DNA of 64,000 nt from Prochilodus magdalenae (Eukaryota > Chordata > Actinopteri > Characiformes > Prochilodontidae), in the NCBI GenBank assembly GCA_024036415.1, contig JAMWET010000945.1, forward strand, positions 308,501 to 372,500, in the 5' to 3' direction. The notes under the pieces were generated by a model. It worked only from the letters and a program-made list of their open reading frames with translations, was not told the DNA's origin and ran no database searches. A program made the position numbers and the translations under genes. This document shows, piece after piece, positions 46,271 to 57,400 of this stretch (the stretch's first letter is position 1; every line of letters starts with the position of its first letter).

Positions 46271-46539
46271 GATTGACATCCATTGAAAAATATCCGTTTG
46301 TAAGCCTTTCAACAGAGCATAATTAGAGGATGGAACTGAAATATATAATTGAATGTCTGTGACAAATTCTATATGACCAGCTTCTTTACTAATCAATGAG
46401 TACATAAGGACAGAGAAAATTAAAAGGCCCTAAACCAATATAACCTTGCAGGACTCCAGTTTTGGGGAAAATTTTCCTTTTTTATAAGGCAAGGATTAAC
46501 CCTCATAAAAGTGCAGAGAACAAAAGAAAGCGGAGCAAA
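46271..46539. other. No gene seen
   Basis: AT-rich sequence with no recognised element. Confidence 0.3.
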
Positions 46540-46860
46540 AGACTGTCAAACATACCACATGAATATCACAACAGTGAAACCTGATGGTATACAAGATATG
46601 CAGGCTGCCAGTGGAACATAGCTGCCTTTATTGATGATGCAACTGTCTTCAGCAGCAGCAGGATGAATTCAGAGGCATCTTAACTACTCAGATCCATCTA
46701 CATGCCTCAGAACTCAGTGAATGGCCCCAATCATTACTGAAGTAACTATGGAGCCTTCAGGAGTCCAAAATGTCCTTTACTGGATGAAATACTACCCCAC
46801 CTGAACCCTACTGAGCACATACTGAAAACAAAAGCTCATAAAACAACAAGGAGCTCAAAT
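46540..46860 (+). pseudogene. Tc1-like transposase relic (family D)
   Basis: The plus strand carries the phrase aggatgaattcagaggcatc and ttaactactcagatccatct, followed by a region matching the stretch between the second Asp and the Glu of a fish Tc1 transposase (LNPTEHILK near 46800-46830, the Glu block). The QQDN box is not readable. Frame breaks are many and no terminal repeats were found. Confidence 0.5.
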
Positions 46861-47154
46861 TGATAGACCTAGTTAACACCAAGGACATGTGGCCATGTCT
46901 ATATTTTGCAGACCTTAGACAGATGTCAGTGACAAAGGATTTGCTTATTACTGTTTATCCTCAGGTCAGGCTATGGCTTATTTCAAATGTTCGCTATTTT
47001 GAAAAGTTCCTGCACAAAATAATTCTCAAAGGTGTAGTAAGAATAGTGCTGAGCCTTCCTTAAACGAAGAAAAGCAAGTTGAGGCAGGGATCCTTGTATG
47101 ATACCAGGGCAGATGAGGTGGTTAGGTTCAAGTCAAGTCTGTCACACTCCAGCG
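46861..47154. other. No gene seen; possibly 3' flank of the Tc1 relic
   Basis: A aaggatttgc word near 46936 would fit the end of the same transposase relic, but alignment is weak. Confidence 0.3.
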
Positions 47155-47325
47155 TGCCTTCTTATCACTGTACAGTTGTGGACATTCAGTGAGCAGTGAT
47201 GCCCTCCTTGAGTCACCCTGTTTGGGCCACCACCATTGGCAGACAATGCAGGACTACATACACGCAAGCCGTTATGATGACTGCCCTTAACACTATGTCA
47301 ACATTGGCAAATGGTCTAGGATCTC
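47155..47325 (+). pseudogene. Tc1-like transposase fragment (family B)
   Basis: Shares with 7660-7800 the words gttgtggacattcagtgagcag (core), gagtca, caccattggcagac, caggactacat and cttaacac..catcaacattg in order. It covers only the DNA-binding region. Confidence 0.6.
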
Positions 47326-47558
47326 ATGCGTTAACAAACATGGCGGCATGGCTGAGAGACATTACTTTATGTATGTGTTACTATTGCCCACATCAGTGCT
47401 ACATTTACCATCGTTGTATTTACCATACTTCTGTAATGTGTAGCTGATAAATATTGCCACATGTTTGGTACCCTTTATCTTCCTTCTGAATAGCACTGCA
47501 ATCCAACACTTTCTACTGGGTGTGAATATCTCAGGGAACATTAAACACTAAAGACCTA
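47326..47558. other. No gene seen
   Basis: No recognised element between the Tc1 fragment and the MITE. Confidence 0.3.
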
Positions 47559-48046
47559 CAGGGGTTGGACAATGAAACTGCAACACCTGGTTTTAGACCA
47601 CAGTCATTTATTAGTATGGTGTAGGGCCTCCTTTTGCGGCCAATACAGCATCAGTTCGTCTTGGGAATGACAAGTCCTGCACAGTGGTCAGAGGGATTTT
47701 AAGCCATTCTTCTTGCAGGATAGTGGCCAGGTCACTACGTATGCTTTGAGGTTCGCTTGGTGGTATGCTGACATTACCCTGGATGGCTCTACATCACAAA
47801 GACTTGCTGTCTGCAGATGCGCCAGCAAGACGTGAACAGTTTGTCCTCTTTTGAACACTGGTATGTCACCTCTAATGCTGTGTGCATTGCAGTATTTTGA
47901 GCAACTGTGCTCAATGAACCTTCACACTCTGCTCTTACTGGTGCAATGTGCAATTAATGAAGATTGGCCACCAGGCTGGTCCAATTTAGCCATGAGACCT
48001 CCCACACTAAAATGACAGGTGTTTCAGTTTTATTGTCCAACCCCTG
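47559..48046. mobile_element. 488-bp TA-flanked MITE (Tc1/mariner type)
   Basis: caggggttggacaatgaaac at the left and gttttattgtccaacccctg at the right are inverted copies, with similarity to about 38 bases. TA lies outside each end (47557-47558 and 48047-48048). The interior has broken transposase-like sequence (for example the gccattcttcttgcag word near 47703) and no frame, so it is a non-autonomous deletion derivative. Confidence 0.9.
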
Positions 48047-49813
48047 TAAAAGCTGGAACAGTGTCAGTGGTTAGCAATACTGGCTAAACAGTGACTGGAT
48101 AACGTAAAATAAAGGGGGACCCGAGTTGGACTGTATTCCCTGATGTTAATGGGATCTAAATTGTGACGAGTTGCAGCAGATTTCTGCTGAGCACAGCAGA
48201 TAATGTTTAGAAGCTTTGGAAAACCAAAATAAGCGACATTGTCATTCCACTCCAGTGTCTTATTTTCAGTTCGTAAAGATGTTGAGTTGAGATGTTGTTC
48301 CCAGACAGACGCAAGGTAAACAACCACAAATGAGTTCCATACATGTTAAGAATGTAACTGATACAAATATCACACAGCTAAAGCAACTGGATTCATAGCT
48401 TGCTAAGTAGCACAGCACACTGTGTACAGGACTGTAAAGCAGTGATTAAAGTAAAACTGATATCTGTCATCTGTCATATTTGCCTGAGTGATTGACATTT
48501 TCCCATCTTTTCTTCATTTTTTTATCAGTTTTTGTCATGAAACTTCCAGCATGAGCACAGTGGCAAGCCTCACACCTGTCTACCTGTCACATCCGACGTT
48601 TAACTAAGAAAACAGGCCACAGCAAATTGCTTTATATTCTCCGTCCAAGTGTCCCATTAGAGTTTAAGTGTTTATGCCAAGCACCACAGTGTTACTGCCA
48701 AAGCACCACAGCATGATTTACACTCACTCATATGTTGCATTTGCCCAAGTAGATGGAGACTTTTAGACACAACACTCAAACCACACATGACATAAACTAG
48801 CACATATAAACATGACAGTGAAACAAAATCCATACAATATCAATATCTGGCATAATAAAAACATTTTCTTCTTATGGATATTCAGTCACAGTGACATAGC
48901 ATGTTTTCACAATGTCCATAGCATGTTTTCATACTGTATGTCTTTAGTACAACAAGTAACAATAGAAAATAGTTAAAGTTGTAATTAATACCTCTACTAA
49001 CCTTTCTAAGCTAATTTCAGCCACTGTGGTTTCCACATACAACACTGTGAAAGAAGTCAGAGCCTCTATTCACCATTCCAAAAGCATGCTTCAGCACTGG
49101 AGAGAAAAAAAGATAAAATATTCATAGACTTCATGTAACTACACTACGCCTGTACTGAGCTGTATAAAGCAGCATGTAAAGACATGATAGATAGTTATTA
49201 GGAAGTACATTTTAGGGTCCATATTTGGACAGCTTTGTTAATAACAGATGCTCATTTATGAACAAACTGTTTAACAAAACTAAAAAAAAGGGTGAAGGTT
49301 TGGATTAGGGCCAAAATAAGGGTTATATTTAGGACTTAGGTTGAAGGTTAGTGGTAGGTATTGGGTAACGGATAGGGAAAATCTAGAAAGTAATGGATAT
49401 TTGGTGGAATGTACTCTAAATGCAAGGTTAGCATCCACAAGGTGTCTACTGTGGGCCACATTAGTTTTACCAATGTACTTTATTAAAGCTCCCTGTAGTA
49501 TATTTTGTCATAAAGCAGGCATGCTGTTACTTTTCTGTTAAACATGGTGACCATTTAAACATGTCTTTGCTTAGCTTTGCCTGCTACTGTTGGGAAGATT
49601 ATTTTTAAAATGCAGTTCTGACAATCCCTCTGAAACTGTATTAACACCAAGATTTTACTCAGGCTCAGTAATGAATTATGAAATTTCTTTTAGCCATGCT
49701 TCCTATTCTAAATAACTAAACACACAAATAATTAGAGATTAAGCAGAATAAAAGGATGCAAGTAGATATGTTTTAGTGTACCTGTCAGTGCTGTCACAGA
49801 AATTCATGACTTT
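48047..49813. other. Unique DNA, no gene seen
   Basis: Contains the forward copy of the 55-bp inverted duplication (48143-48197), a short repeat with the word catacaacactgtgaaagaag (49037, related to 52867) and a g/t-rich patch at about 49290-49380. Confidence 0.35.
48143..48197 (+). repeat. 55-bp perfect inverted duplication, forward copy
   Basis: Identical to the reverse complement of 51952-52006, with unrelated flanks. It contains the small hairpin cagcaga-tt-tctgctg. Confidence 0.95.
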
Positions 49814-50258
49814 TGTCATGGATGTGTTGATTGACAGACAGATTCTAATGCGCACTGAGCTAAAAGCAAAGTGATGTTTATTAAACAGACTCGTAGTACA
49901 ACACAGCAGTGTCAAGATCAAAGCAAACATAACCAAGGACTAGGCCAGGTCAAAACCAGGCAAACAATCAGACCAGCAACAGAACCAAAGAGGAAAGTGT
50001 AATCCAGAAAGTCAAAATAGAGTCAAACCGGAGACAAGAATAACAACAGGGAGAACCGCTCGGTACGCACAGAGTGGCAATACTTCACACTGGGTCAGCG
50101 TGAGAGGAGCATTTATACAAACAGACTAAATGGGGAACAGGTGTGATCAATTCGCAGGAGATTTAGATCTAGAAATTAGAATGGGATTGGGAGATGGTGG
50201 ACAAGTAAAAATGATGAGTCCGAGAGATCAGAGGTGAGGAGAACCAGCAGGCATGACA
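49814..50258 (-). repeat. LTR-like dispersed repeat, copy 2 (complete)
   Basis: 445 bp beginning tgtcatg and ending catgaca. It aligns with copy 1 at 13.7 kb through cagactcgtagtacaacaca-type, gcaaacaatcagaccagcaa and gcaatacttcaca words, and inversely with copy 3 at 59.6 kb. The TG...CA ends suggest a solo LTR. No target duplication is visible. Confidence 0.6.
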
Positions 50259-50689
50259 ATGGATTTTAGTTTTTGAGCAAGCAGCCCTCATGAACAAACC
50301 AAGATATATGGTTAAAAGTTCATCCACAGGCTATATTAACTAATACGCTAATATGCTAATTTCATGTCTTTATACAGTCAGGTGACAAAGATTAAACCTT
50401 GACGAGTGCTGTTAAGCTATTAAGCAATTAACAGCCTCCTATGCTCTGTGAGATGTAGAAGAATCCTGAGCAGACCCATTTGACCTTGATTTTATGTCTA
50501 GATTATTAAAATATCAAATTAACTCTGAATGGTGGTTCATTACTGGTGCACTGACAGCAGGAGCTTTAGTCACGATATGAGCTTCGGTGACATCAGTGAA
50601 CAGAGATATTCTCACACAGTCCCTGCAGATGTTGCAGTAGGAGTGGTGGTGGAGTGAGAACAAGCCTTCTAGATATGTGACACGCAACA
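50259..50689. other. No gene seen
   Basis: AT-rich sequence with no recognised element. Confidence 0.3.
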
Positions 50690-51010
50690 ACAAATTGTTC
50701 GTTTTGAAAGATTCATTGGCAGACAAGAGTAGGACTCATCACTAAAGATGACCCACTGCCATTCCGTGACAATCTAGTACGACACCATCACAGTCGTTGG
50801 CGACACTGACGTGGTGTTAAGGGCAGTCGACGTAATGATCCAGATGCATGTAAAGTTGTCTTTGTGCAGTTGGATGTCAATAGTGCTGGCACTGACAGGA
50901 TGACTCATGGAGGATATCACTGCTCACTGAATGTCGGCAAGCATGGCTTCTGGGTCAGTCAGGGACACGGATAAGTCCCGTCCTTGCATACGCCACATGC
51001 ATAGACTGTG
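50690..51010 (-). pseudogene. Tc1-like transposase fragment (family B)
   Basis: On the minus strand it carries the same order of words as the plus-strand copy at 7.62-8.04 kb: actcatcactaaagatgacc (first Asp region), cgacactgacgtggtgttaa, tgactcatggagga and tcactgctcactgaatgtc. Frames are broken. Confidence 0.6.
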
Positions 51011-53127
51011 AAACTTGAATCATTTGCATGTCCCACATTGTCAAACCTACCCACCAAATTAAATTCCTGTCAGTTGATTCCCACTGAGCACCACTATTTG
51101 TGCAACAATTTTTGTGCAGATGAGGATATATTGACTCTCTCCATTAAATAATATTCCATATTGTTGTCTCCACACTCAACTAGAATGCTAACACACTGTC
51201 AAAACACATTACAGCATAGCAACAGCTCTACTTTCTAAGGAAGTTACGTAGATCTAGTGTAGACAAAACAACACTGACACTGTTTTATATACCTTTGCCA
51301 TCCAGTAGCGAGGGGAGTGGGGTGTCTATCAGTCCAGAACACGGACATGCTGGACAAGGTGACAAAAATGGATAGAATAATGACTGGATATAATGTTAAA
51401 AGCATTTCCCAACTCTGAAAGCAGTACACCATCAACCTTGCTCCGAGGATACGGGACTATACATCCCATCCATGTTTCACTGAGCTCTCTCCTGTTCCCT
51501 CTGAACACAGTTTTCAAATGCCCAGAACAAAAACAACCTGAATGAGCCATAATATCATTTGTGCCAAAGAGTTTCCAATTACTGAACAGTTTAGATACAG
51601 GCATATGGACTCTTTAGATCAAGTCCTTTAATTATCATATGAAATGGTCAACACAAAGACATCCTTTGGAACAATTGTCCTAATGTTCTGACATTTGGTG
51701 GTGTTTTTATTTATTGCTGCTGCTGTGTTATTGTTTAAATGTGACTCTCAGTGCGCAAGATAGATTCCCATGGTGGGCAACACAGGTTCCTATTTAATTC
51801 ATTCCATTTTTGGCAAGTGTACCTTTCATATAGTAGACTTGCACAAGAAATAATCTCAACTAGAGAACTCCTTTCTCTTTTTTCGCCCCCCTCAGTGTAT
51901 TTAATTCGGTGTAGCAGACTGCTCATGGAGCCCTGCTTGTTTCTAATGCACGCTGTGCTCAGCAGAAATCTGCTGCAACTCGTCACAATTTAGATCCCAT
52001 TAACATTATTTAAAAGGGTTGCGCTAATCCTGCCACCTCTGTGGAGGCTTTGCCCTCTGCCTCGGGGGTCTGAGTGACTCATCTCACCTGTGTGGTCAGA
52101 TGAGGCCGTTGTAGTGGCAGTTTCCCCTCCCCTACCCCCAGCACCCTCACCAGCACTTGGTCTGGGCCACTGGGACATAGACAGGGTAGAGCAGGGAAAG
52201 GCTTGGCTGTCTGAGTGCATTTGGCAGAGCTCCTGAAATCCAGTCTCTGTGTGAATATAAATGGCATTAGGAGCTTCACCTGCGTATTCAGATCAAAGGC
52301 TACCGGGATATCTGTTTATTGCAGCATTGTTACAGCTTTCGAAACCAGTGTGATGTTTACGGCAACTTTACCTTCACAAGTGGAAAAAAAGCAAACCCTG
52401 AGAAACAGTTTGGGCAATAAGGCAAGTGATATTTCAGAGGCAACGCTCATACAACTCATGTACAGGCTGCAGTAATGTGACAGCACGTATGCATGACTGT
52501 GACCTCTTTAATGCTGATTTGTTTATCCTCACACTGACAGGCATTGAGAGCACCAGACACATTCCTTTCAGCAAGCTGTCAAAGTATTTCTTTGCTATCA
52601 ACATCACATTATAATTTCAGCACAGCCATGTTCAGCAACAATGTCTCAGCATGAATAGATCAACATTCTCTAAATATATCTCTCCAAATGCTACCCGTAA
52701 TAACCTCGTCGTGATAGCACTTGAAACAAACAGGCTTCTTCTTTTTCTCCCCACAGATATTCCATTCCAGTGAAATAATAACTTCCAGAGCATGTTTGTC
52801 TTTTTCACCCTGAGTCTGTGATCATACTGCATATTTGTAATCAATTTCAGCTCCTGTGATTTCCACATACAGTACTGTGCAGAAGTCAGAGCCACCATTC
52901 ATTTATTCAATTTCCTGCCAAAACTGCCTTCATGTTCAAATCATTCAATTTGTCAGCTTCAGGAAAACCAGGAACCAGGACGGCAACTAACAAACAAAAA
53001 GCATATATTGATTTGAAGGTTTTCTCAGTAAGGGCTTTTTGACCATCACGCATCCTTTCAGACTCATGGCTGACGGGTGCATTGGAGATTGATTTTCTCC
53101 TCTCTTAAAGGTGGAAGCTTTAGAGGT
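51011..53127. other. Unique DNA, no gene seen
   Basis: Holds the reverse copy of the 55-bp duplication (51952-52006) and a GC-richer complex stretch at about 51880-52200. Near 52867 a catacagtactgtgcagaag word looks like a Tc1-type end and is related to 49037. Confidence 0.35.
51952..52006 (-). repeat. 55-bp perfect inverted duplication, reverse copy
   Basis: Exact reverse complement of 48143-48197, with different flanking sequence on both sides. Confidence 0.95.
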
Positions 53128-53330
53128 GCCATAGAATGAAAAACTGTGTTTACCTTGGCATAGTATTAACATACTGTGTCTCTCAAAAACTTGTGTTATC
53201 CTTCCTACAGTTGCCACAGAGGACTGTAAAACGGGCTGAAGCCAAAATCCTGGACTGTTACATAACAATCCTGACTCATTATTATTTTGGCTCCCCAAAT
53301 TTACATAGGACAGCAGAGTAACAGCAATAC
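53128..53330. repeat. Fish-typical non-autonomous repeat fragment
   Basis: Begins gtgccatagaatgaaaaact and continues tgtttaccttggcatag, then gactgttacataacaatcc. I recognise this as a common fish repeat, probably a DNA element; the class and limits are uncertain. Confidence 0.4.
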
Positions 53331-54339
53331 AAATGGCAGACTGTGTAGAATTATACCATGCCAGGCTGTGAAGGGGTTCTCTGCACTTCCCATTCTCTTT
53401 CCAAAGAACAAAACCTTGTGTTTGCTGAAGTTGGCTTCCAATTTGCTTCTTAATCTGGCTTTCTTTTCCATCTTTTTCCATCAAAAAAAATTAGACACGC
53501 CAATTTAAATGGATGATGTTGTGACCGTAAAGGCCGTAAAGCAGTACATATCCTGATATACCACATACACATGATTGATCACAGTATCATATATCTCGCC
53601 ACCTCTAATATATATTTAGTTGTGAAACAAACTTATATCTTTATTGCTTTTGCACAGCTTTAAGGCTCTAGTTACTTTTTCAATTAAAGTGCAGCTATGA
53701 AGTGAAAAATAAGGAGCACCCTATGAGTGGCCACATTTACACTTTTGACTGGTAGTGTAAATGCTACAGCTCGGAGAGAGGTGCAAGAATGTACCTGCAA
53801 CACCATTTAAAATGGAATGGAAGATTCACAAAACAAGCCGGTGAACAGGTGACAATTCTAAGCAGCTTGGCTTAGTGTTTAACACTGGAGACACTAAAGA
53901 GAGGTGCAGTTCCACCTTTATTAGGATCACAACTCCGGCAGCTGCCGTGCTGGGTGATTCTGTCAACTTTTTTCACTGTGAGTAACTACATTTTGTTTTG
54001 TTTGTGTTAATGTTGAGATTGAAAGCAAGTACCTAGTACAGGTAGCATTAGATACAAGCAAGTAACTAGCATTGCTAGCTAAACAGTATGAGGACATGAC
54101 TTCTGTGTGATCATGATATATTCACTGTAAACCAGCCAATCAGAGTTGAGCTCATCACATTATTCATGAGCACACCATAAAAGAGACACCTAATAGAGGC
54201 TGCTTTGGTGGTCTAACAGGGCTTGCAAAGGTAATTCCCATTTCATCAAACCATTTTTGAACTCCAGTTTCTGGAACTGGATTTGTAATCACCTTGGTTT
54301 CCTGTCCTTAATGGCTTTGTTATAGAAAATTAGGTGAAT
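53331..54339. other. Unique DNA, no gene seen
   Basis: No coding domain or repeat was recognised. Confidence 0.3.
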
Positions 54340-54537
54340 GTACATTTATAGCATTTTGCCAGACACACTATCCAGAGCAACTTACAGTTTGCAATTACAC
54401 AGGCAGGCAAACGTAGTGTTAAGATTCTTGTCCAGGGACTCTTATGGGTATTTCATAGGGTGGTTGAATAAATGGGGAACAAAACCCCAGTCAGCAGCAT
54501 GGAGAGCAAAGGTGTAACACGCTACGCTACACCAGCC
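54340..54537 (-). mobile_element. tRNA-derived SINE, minus strand
   Basis: Read on the minus strand it starts ggctggtgtagcgtagcgtg (A-box-like) and has gactggggttttgttcccc (B-box-like) about 35 bp later. It ends in the fish SINE tail word agttgctctggat..ggcaaaatgctataaatg. The promoter boxes are degenerate, so it is a fossil and not a tRNA gene. Confidence 0.6.
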
Positions 54538-55874
54538 AACATGAATGAAGGGCCACTGCCTTTTGGACACTAGTTCAGAGGTTATATTTCAGCAGCCTTT
54601 TCATCTTCTGTCTTTTGTTGTGTTTACAGGATTTTGAATATCATTTGGCCATATTTATACTTATATCCATTACAAGAGTTGCAAGAAGTTTGACATTTTA
54701 ATAGCTTGGATTTTGTCAAAGTTTTGTGTCTATGAGATTATGTAACCCAGGTCTAAATCAGTAGTGCTCTCAGCATTTATCCCTTTCCAGTTACACTGCT
54801 CAAGGATAAAAAGAGACACAGCCGAAAGAGCGAAAATATGCAGCGAAGACGTAGTATGGTGGGTGATATATGGACTACTTTAGCACTGAGGAATGTAATT
54901 AATTCATTCTTTGTGGCTGCCACTGCTTGTCAGATATCTCTGCACCACTGCTGATGTGGAACACACCTTTATTATTTTGTCATTAGTGACAACTCGCAAT
55001 CAATCATACAAAGAGGCTTTGCATCCGGGCCGTTTGATGGTGGAGAGCTATCACTGGCAATGGAACAATTGCTCCTTTCATTCTGAGGGTGTGGAGCGAC
55101 AGAGAGATGAAAACTTAGGGGCTGGAATGGAACACATCGCTGCATGTGTTCAAGTCAATTAGTAAATTAAATTCAAAATATGCAAAAATCTGTAATGAAT
55201 GAGAAGCAGAGGCAGCAGGATGCATTTGGGCTAAATCAAAAATATTGGCCAGTACAGGTGGCTGGGGAAAATCCATAATCATAAACCAGGGATCCGGCAA
55301 ACGAGGTCTAAACCAGATACAACTAGACTGCAGCCACTTTTGGGCTCAGAATTGCTAGTAATGCATGTAGGACTTTAGAAAAAGAGCTCAGAAATTGATT
55401 GCAAAAATTTACCGTAAAAAAAACCACAGACATTGACGATAAAAGGAAAAACACAGAGCCTGAGCTAGACTGTACCAAACAGGAGCTGGAAGTAGAATGT
55501 GGGCTACCTGATCCCCCCCCCAATACAAAGGTGCAATTAAGGGGTAGCGGGCAGGGGACCACAGACATCCTTCCCTTTGGTCCCCTTGGCAAATCACATA
55601 TGCATTGTATGGTTCTATGCGATATATTACAGTATATTAGGTACTAGGTAGACAGGTCAATGAATGTTCTAAATTCAATTATACAACCAAGGTGTAAAAA
55701 CAGGTATTTGATTGCGAAGATTGATACTTGCATGGGAAAAGGAGCACTACTGTGGCTGTCTGCTCAGGCCACTACACTGAACACATTGCATGGCAGACAG
55801 GAATCACATAACATCACAAACACAACTCACATAATGTATTCTTTGAGTCAAGTGTGTCCCTAGAGGTTTATTAA

Positions 55875-55905
<31 letters not shown>

Positions 55906-56709
55906 CTGTCTCTTTGTAGTTTGCAGTAATTGTAGAACTAGTATAAATTTTAAATACACAGATTATAGATCAGTTTAGTTCTCAGTTGGTGCAGAAAGTG
56001 TGATTTTGCTTACTCAAACAACTCTCCCACGCTTCTTTCTTGATCACCAACCTCCATCAGATCTGCTTCTTCAGCCTTTTCAGTCTCCTTGCTAGTAATT
56101 AGTGTTAGTAATGCAATATTTTGTTTTACACTCTGATTTACTTAAGAATATAATGAGACAATAATCAATTAAGCTTATATACAGTTTGAGAAAAACGAGA
56201 AATATAAATTTGCATTATGATCAACAGTGTACACTGGGACTAACTCTTATGGTACAACAAAGAGTAAATACTGGAATCACTGTTTCCATATACTGAAGAA
56301 AAATATAAAAACAATAAAAATAAAAGCTGTCAGTAACATTACTTATGTCTCACTTATATATGACTAGTAAGCTAGCTAGCTAACGTTAGTGTTTGTTCCA
56401 ATCCTGATATGATGAGCAACTTATGAAGTCTAATTTGATTATTCTACAGTATAGAAGATGTGGTATGCATGGAAAAGCCAGGAGTTCTACTTTTAATGTT
56501 ATGTAAGTGGCAGCTCCCCAGCAGCGCACTCTGCGCCCAAGTATCACAGTTTATCATGAATAAAAATAAGATATTAATTATTTTAACAAGTAACAAAGTT
56601 TTATTTGTGAATGTTGGTAAATAACATTTAACAGTAACCTAGCAACAACCGTACATCGAGTATACCACTTGCACAATTTTCTTTTGTCTGGAGTACAGAG
56701 GTTGGTGTT
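54538..56709. other. Unique DNA, no gene assigned
   Basis: At 55399-55647 an 82-codon frame follows the ttgattgc stretch, with KKTTDIDDKRKNTEPELD and a Pro-rich DPPPNTKVQ segment. Its charged start could be coiled coil, but it has no family I can name and a run of ten c's that would shift easily. The rest is AT-rich. Confidence 0.3.
55874..55902. repeat. (TG)n microsatellite
   Basis: About 14 tg units. Confidence 0.95.
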
Positions 56710-56735
56710 CCACAATAGATAACATTACTACATGC

Positions 56736-56835
56736 CAGTGAGCACCACATGTGGGAGTCTGGGGTTTGATTCTCTGTCTGGGTGTCTGGGTGACTGGGTG
56801 ACGCTGTGCTACACCAATAAAAGCCACTCTGGTTA
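56736..56835 (+). mobile_element. tRNA-derived SINE fragment, plus strand
   Basis: gtctggggtttgattctctg is B-box-like and is followed by acgctgtgctacaccaataa, the phrase seen in fish tRNA-derived SINEs. The 5' half and the tail are incomplete. Confidence 0.5.
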
Positions 56836-56949
56836 AGAATATCAGATAAAATATCAAAAATGTAAACTTGACAATAAGTTCAGTTAGTGCTACTGGCTAC
56901 AGATCTCCAGGCTACCAGGCATTAATTAATTAAAGTAGACATGACAACC

Positions 56950-57400
56950 TCCTCTAAGAATCTAGATAATACCTGGAATACCCACCAGAAAACAAACAAA
57001 ATAACTCCAAACCAAACTCCTGATCTGCAAACGTTATCCTCTCCACCCTAATGGACCATGTACAGCAGCCCTGAGGAGGATTTTGAACATCAGCTTTCTG
57101 GAGAAAGCCAACAGTACAACCACCACAACAAGCAACCACTTTGATGGATAGGTCATGTCATCTAAATGCCCAACACATACATCCCTAAACAAAAATTGTA
57201 TGCCCAGCTGGAAGGACAGTGATATCCGGTGAGCAACAAATGTACTGCAAAGACACGCTTACTACCAGCCTGAGGAAATGTATCATAAATCTGGTGGGGA
57301 AGAAACTGCCTAAAACCAGAAAACCTTGTCCAAAAGGCAGCTAAACAGGATCTCTGTCAAGCTACAGAGAAAAGGCTAAAGTTTTAGAAGGAAAGGAAAA
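56950..57400 (+). pseudogene. LINE reverse transcriptase relic, C-terminal end
   Basis: With frame changes the plus strand gives LRRILNISFLEKAN, then a GHVI.MPNTYIPKQKLYAQL stretch. This matches the block after the reverse transcriptase domain of LINEs (LRRIL..., GHV.RM, R.PK...Y..L). It is a different family from the insert at 40 kb. Many stops; no ends found. Confidence 0.55.

Noticed and set aside
52987..53484. 165-codon minus-strand frame
   Set aside because: It runs across a recognised non-autonomous repeat (53128-53330) and has no domain or codon pattern suggesting a gene.
54340..54537. A tRNA gene
   Set aside because: A and B boxes are degenerate and the sequence continues into a SINE tail; no cloverleaf or anticodon arm could be drawn.
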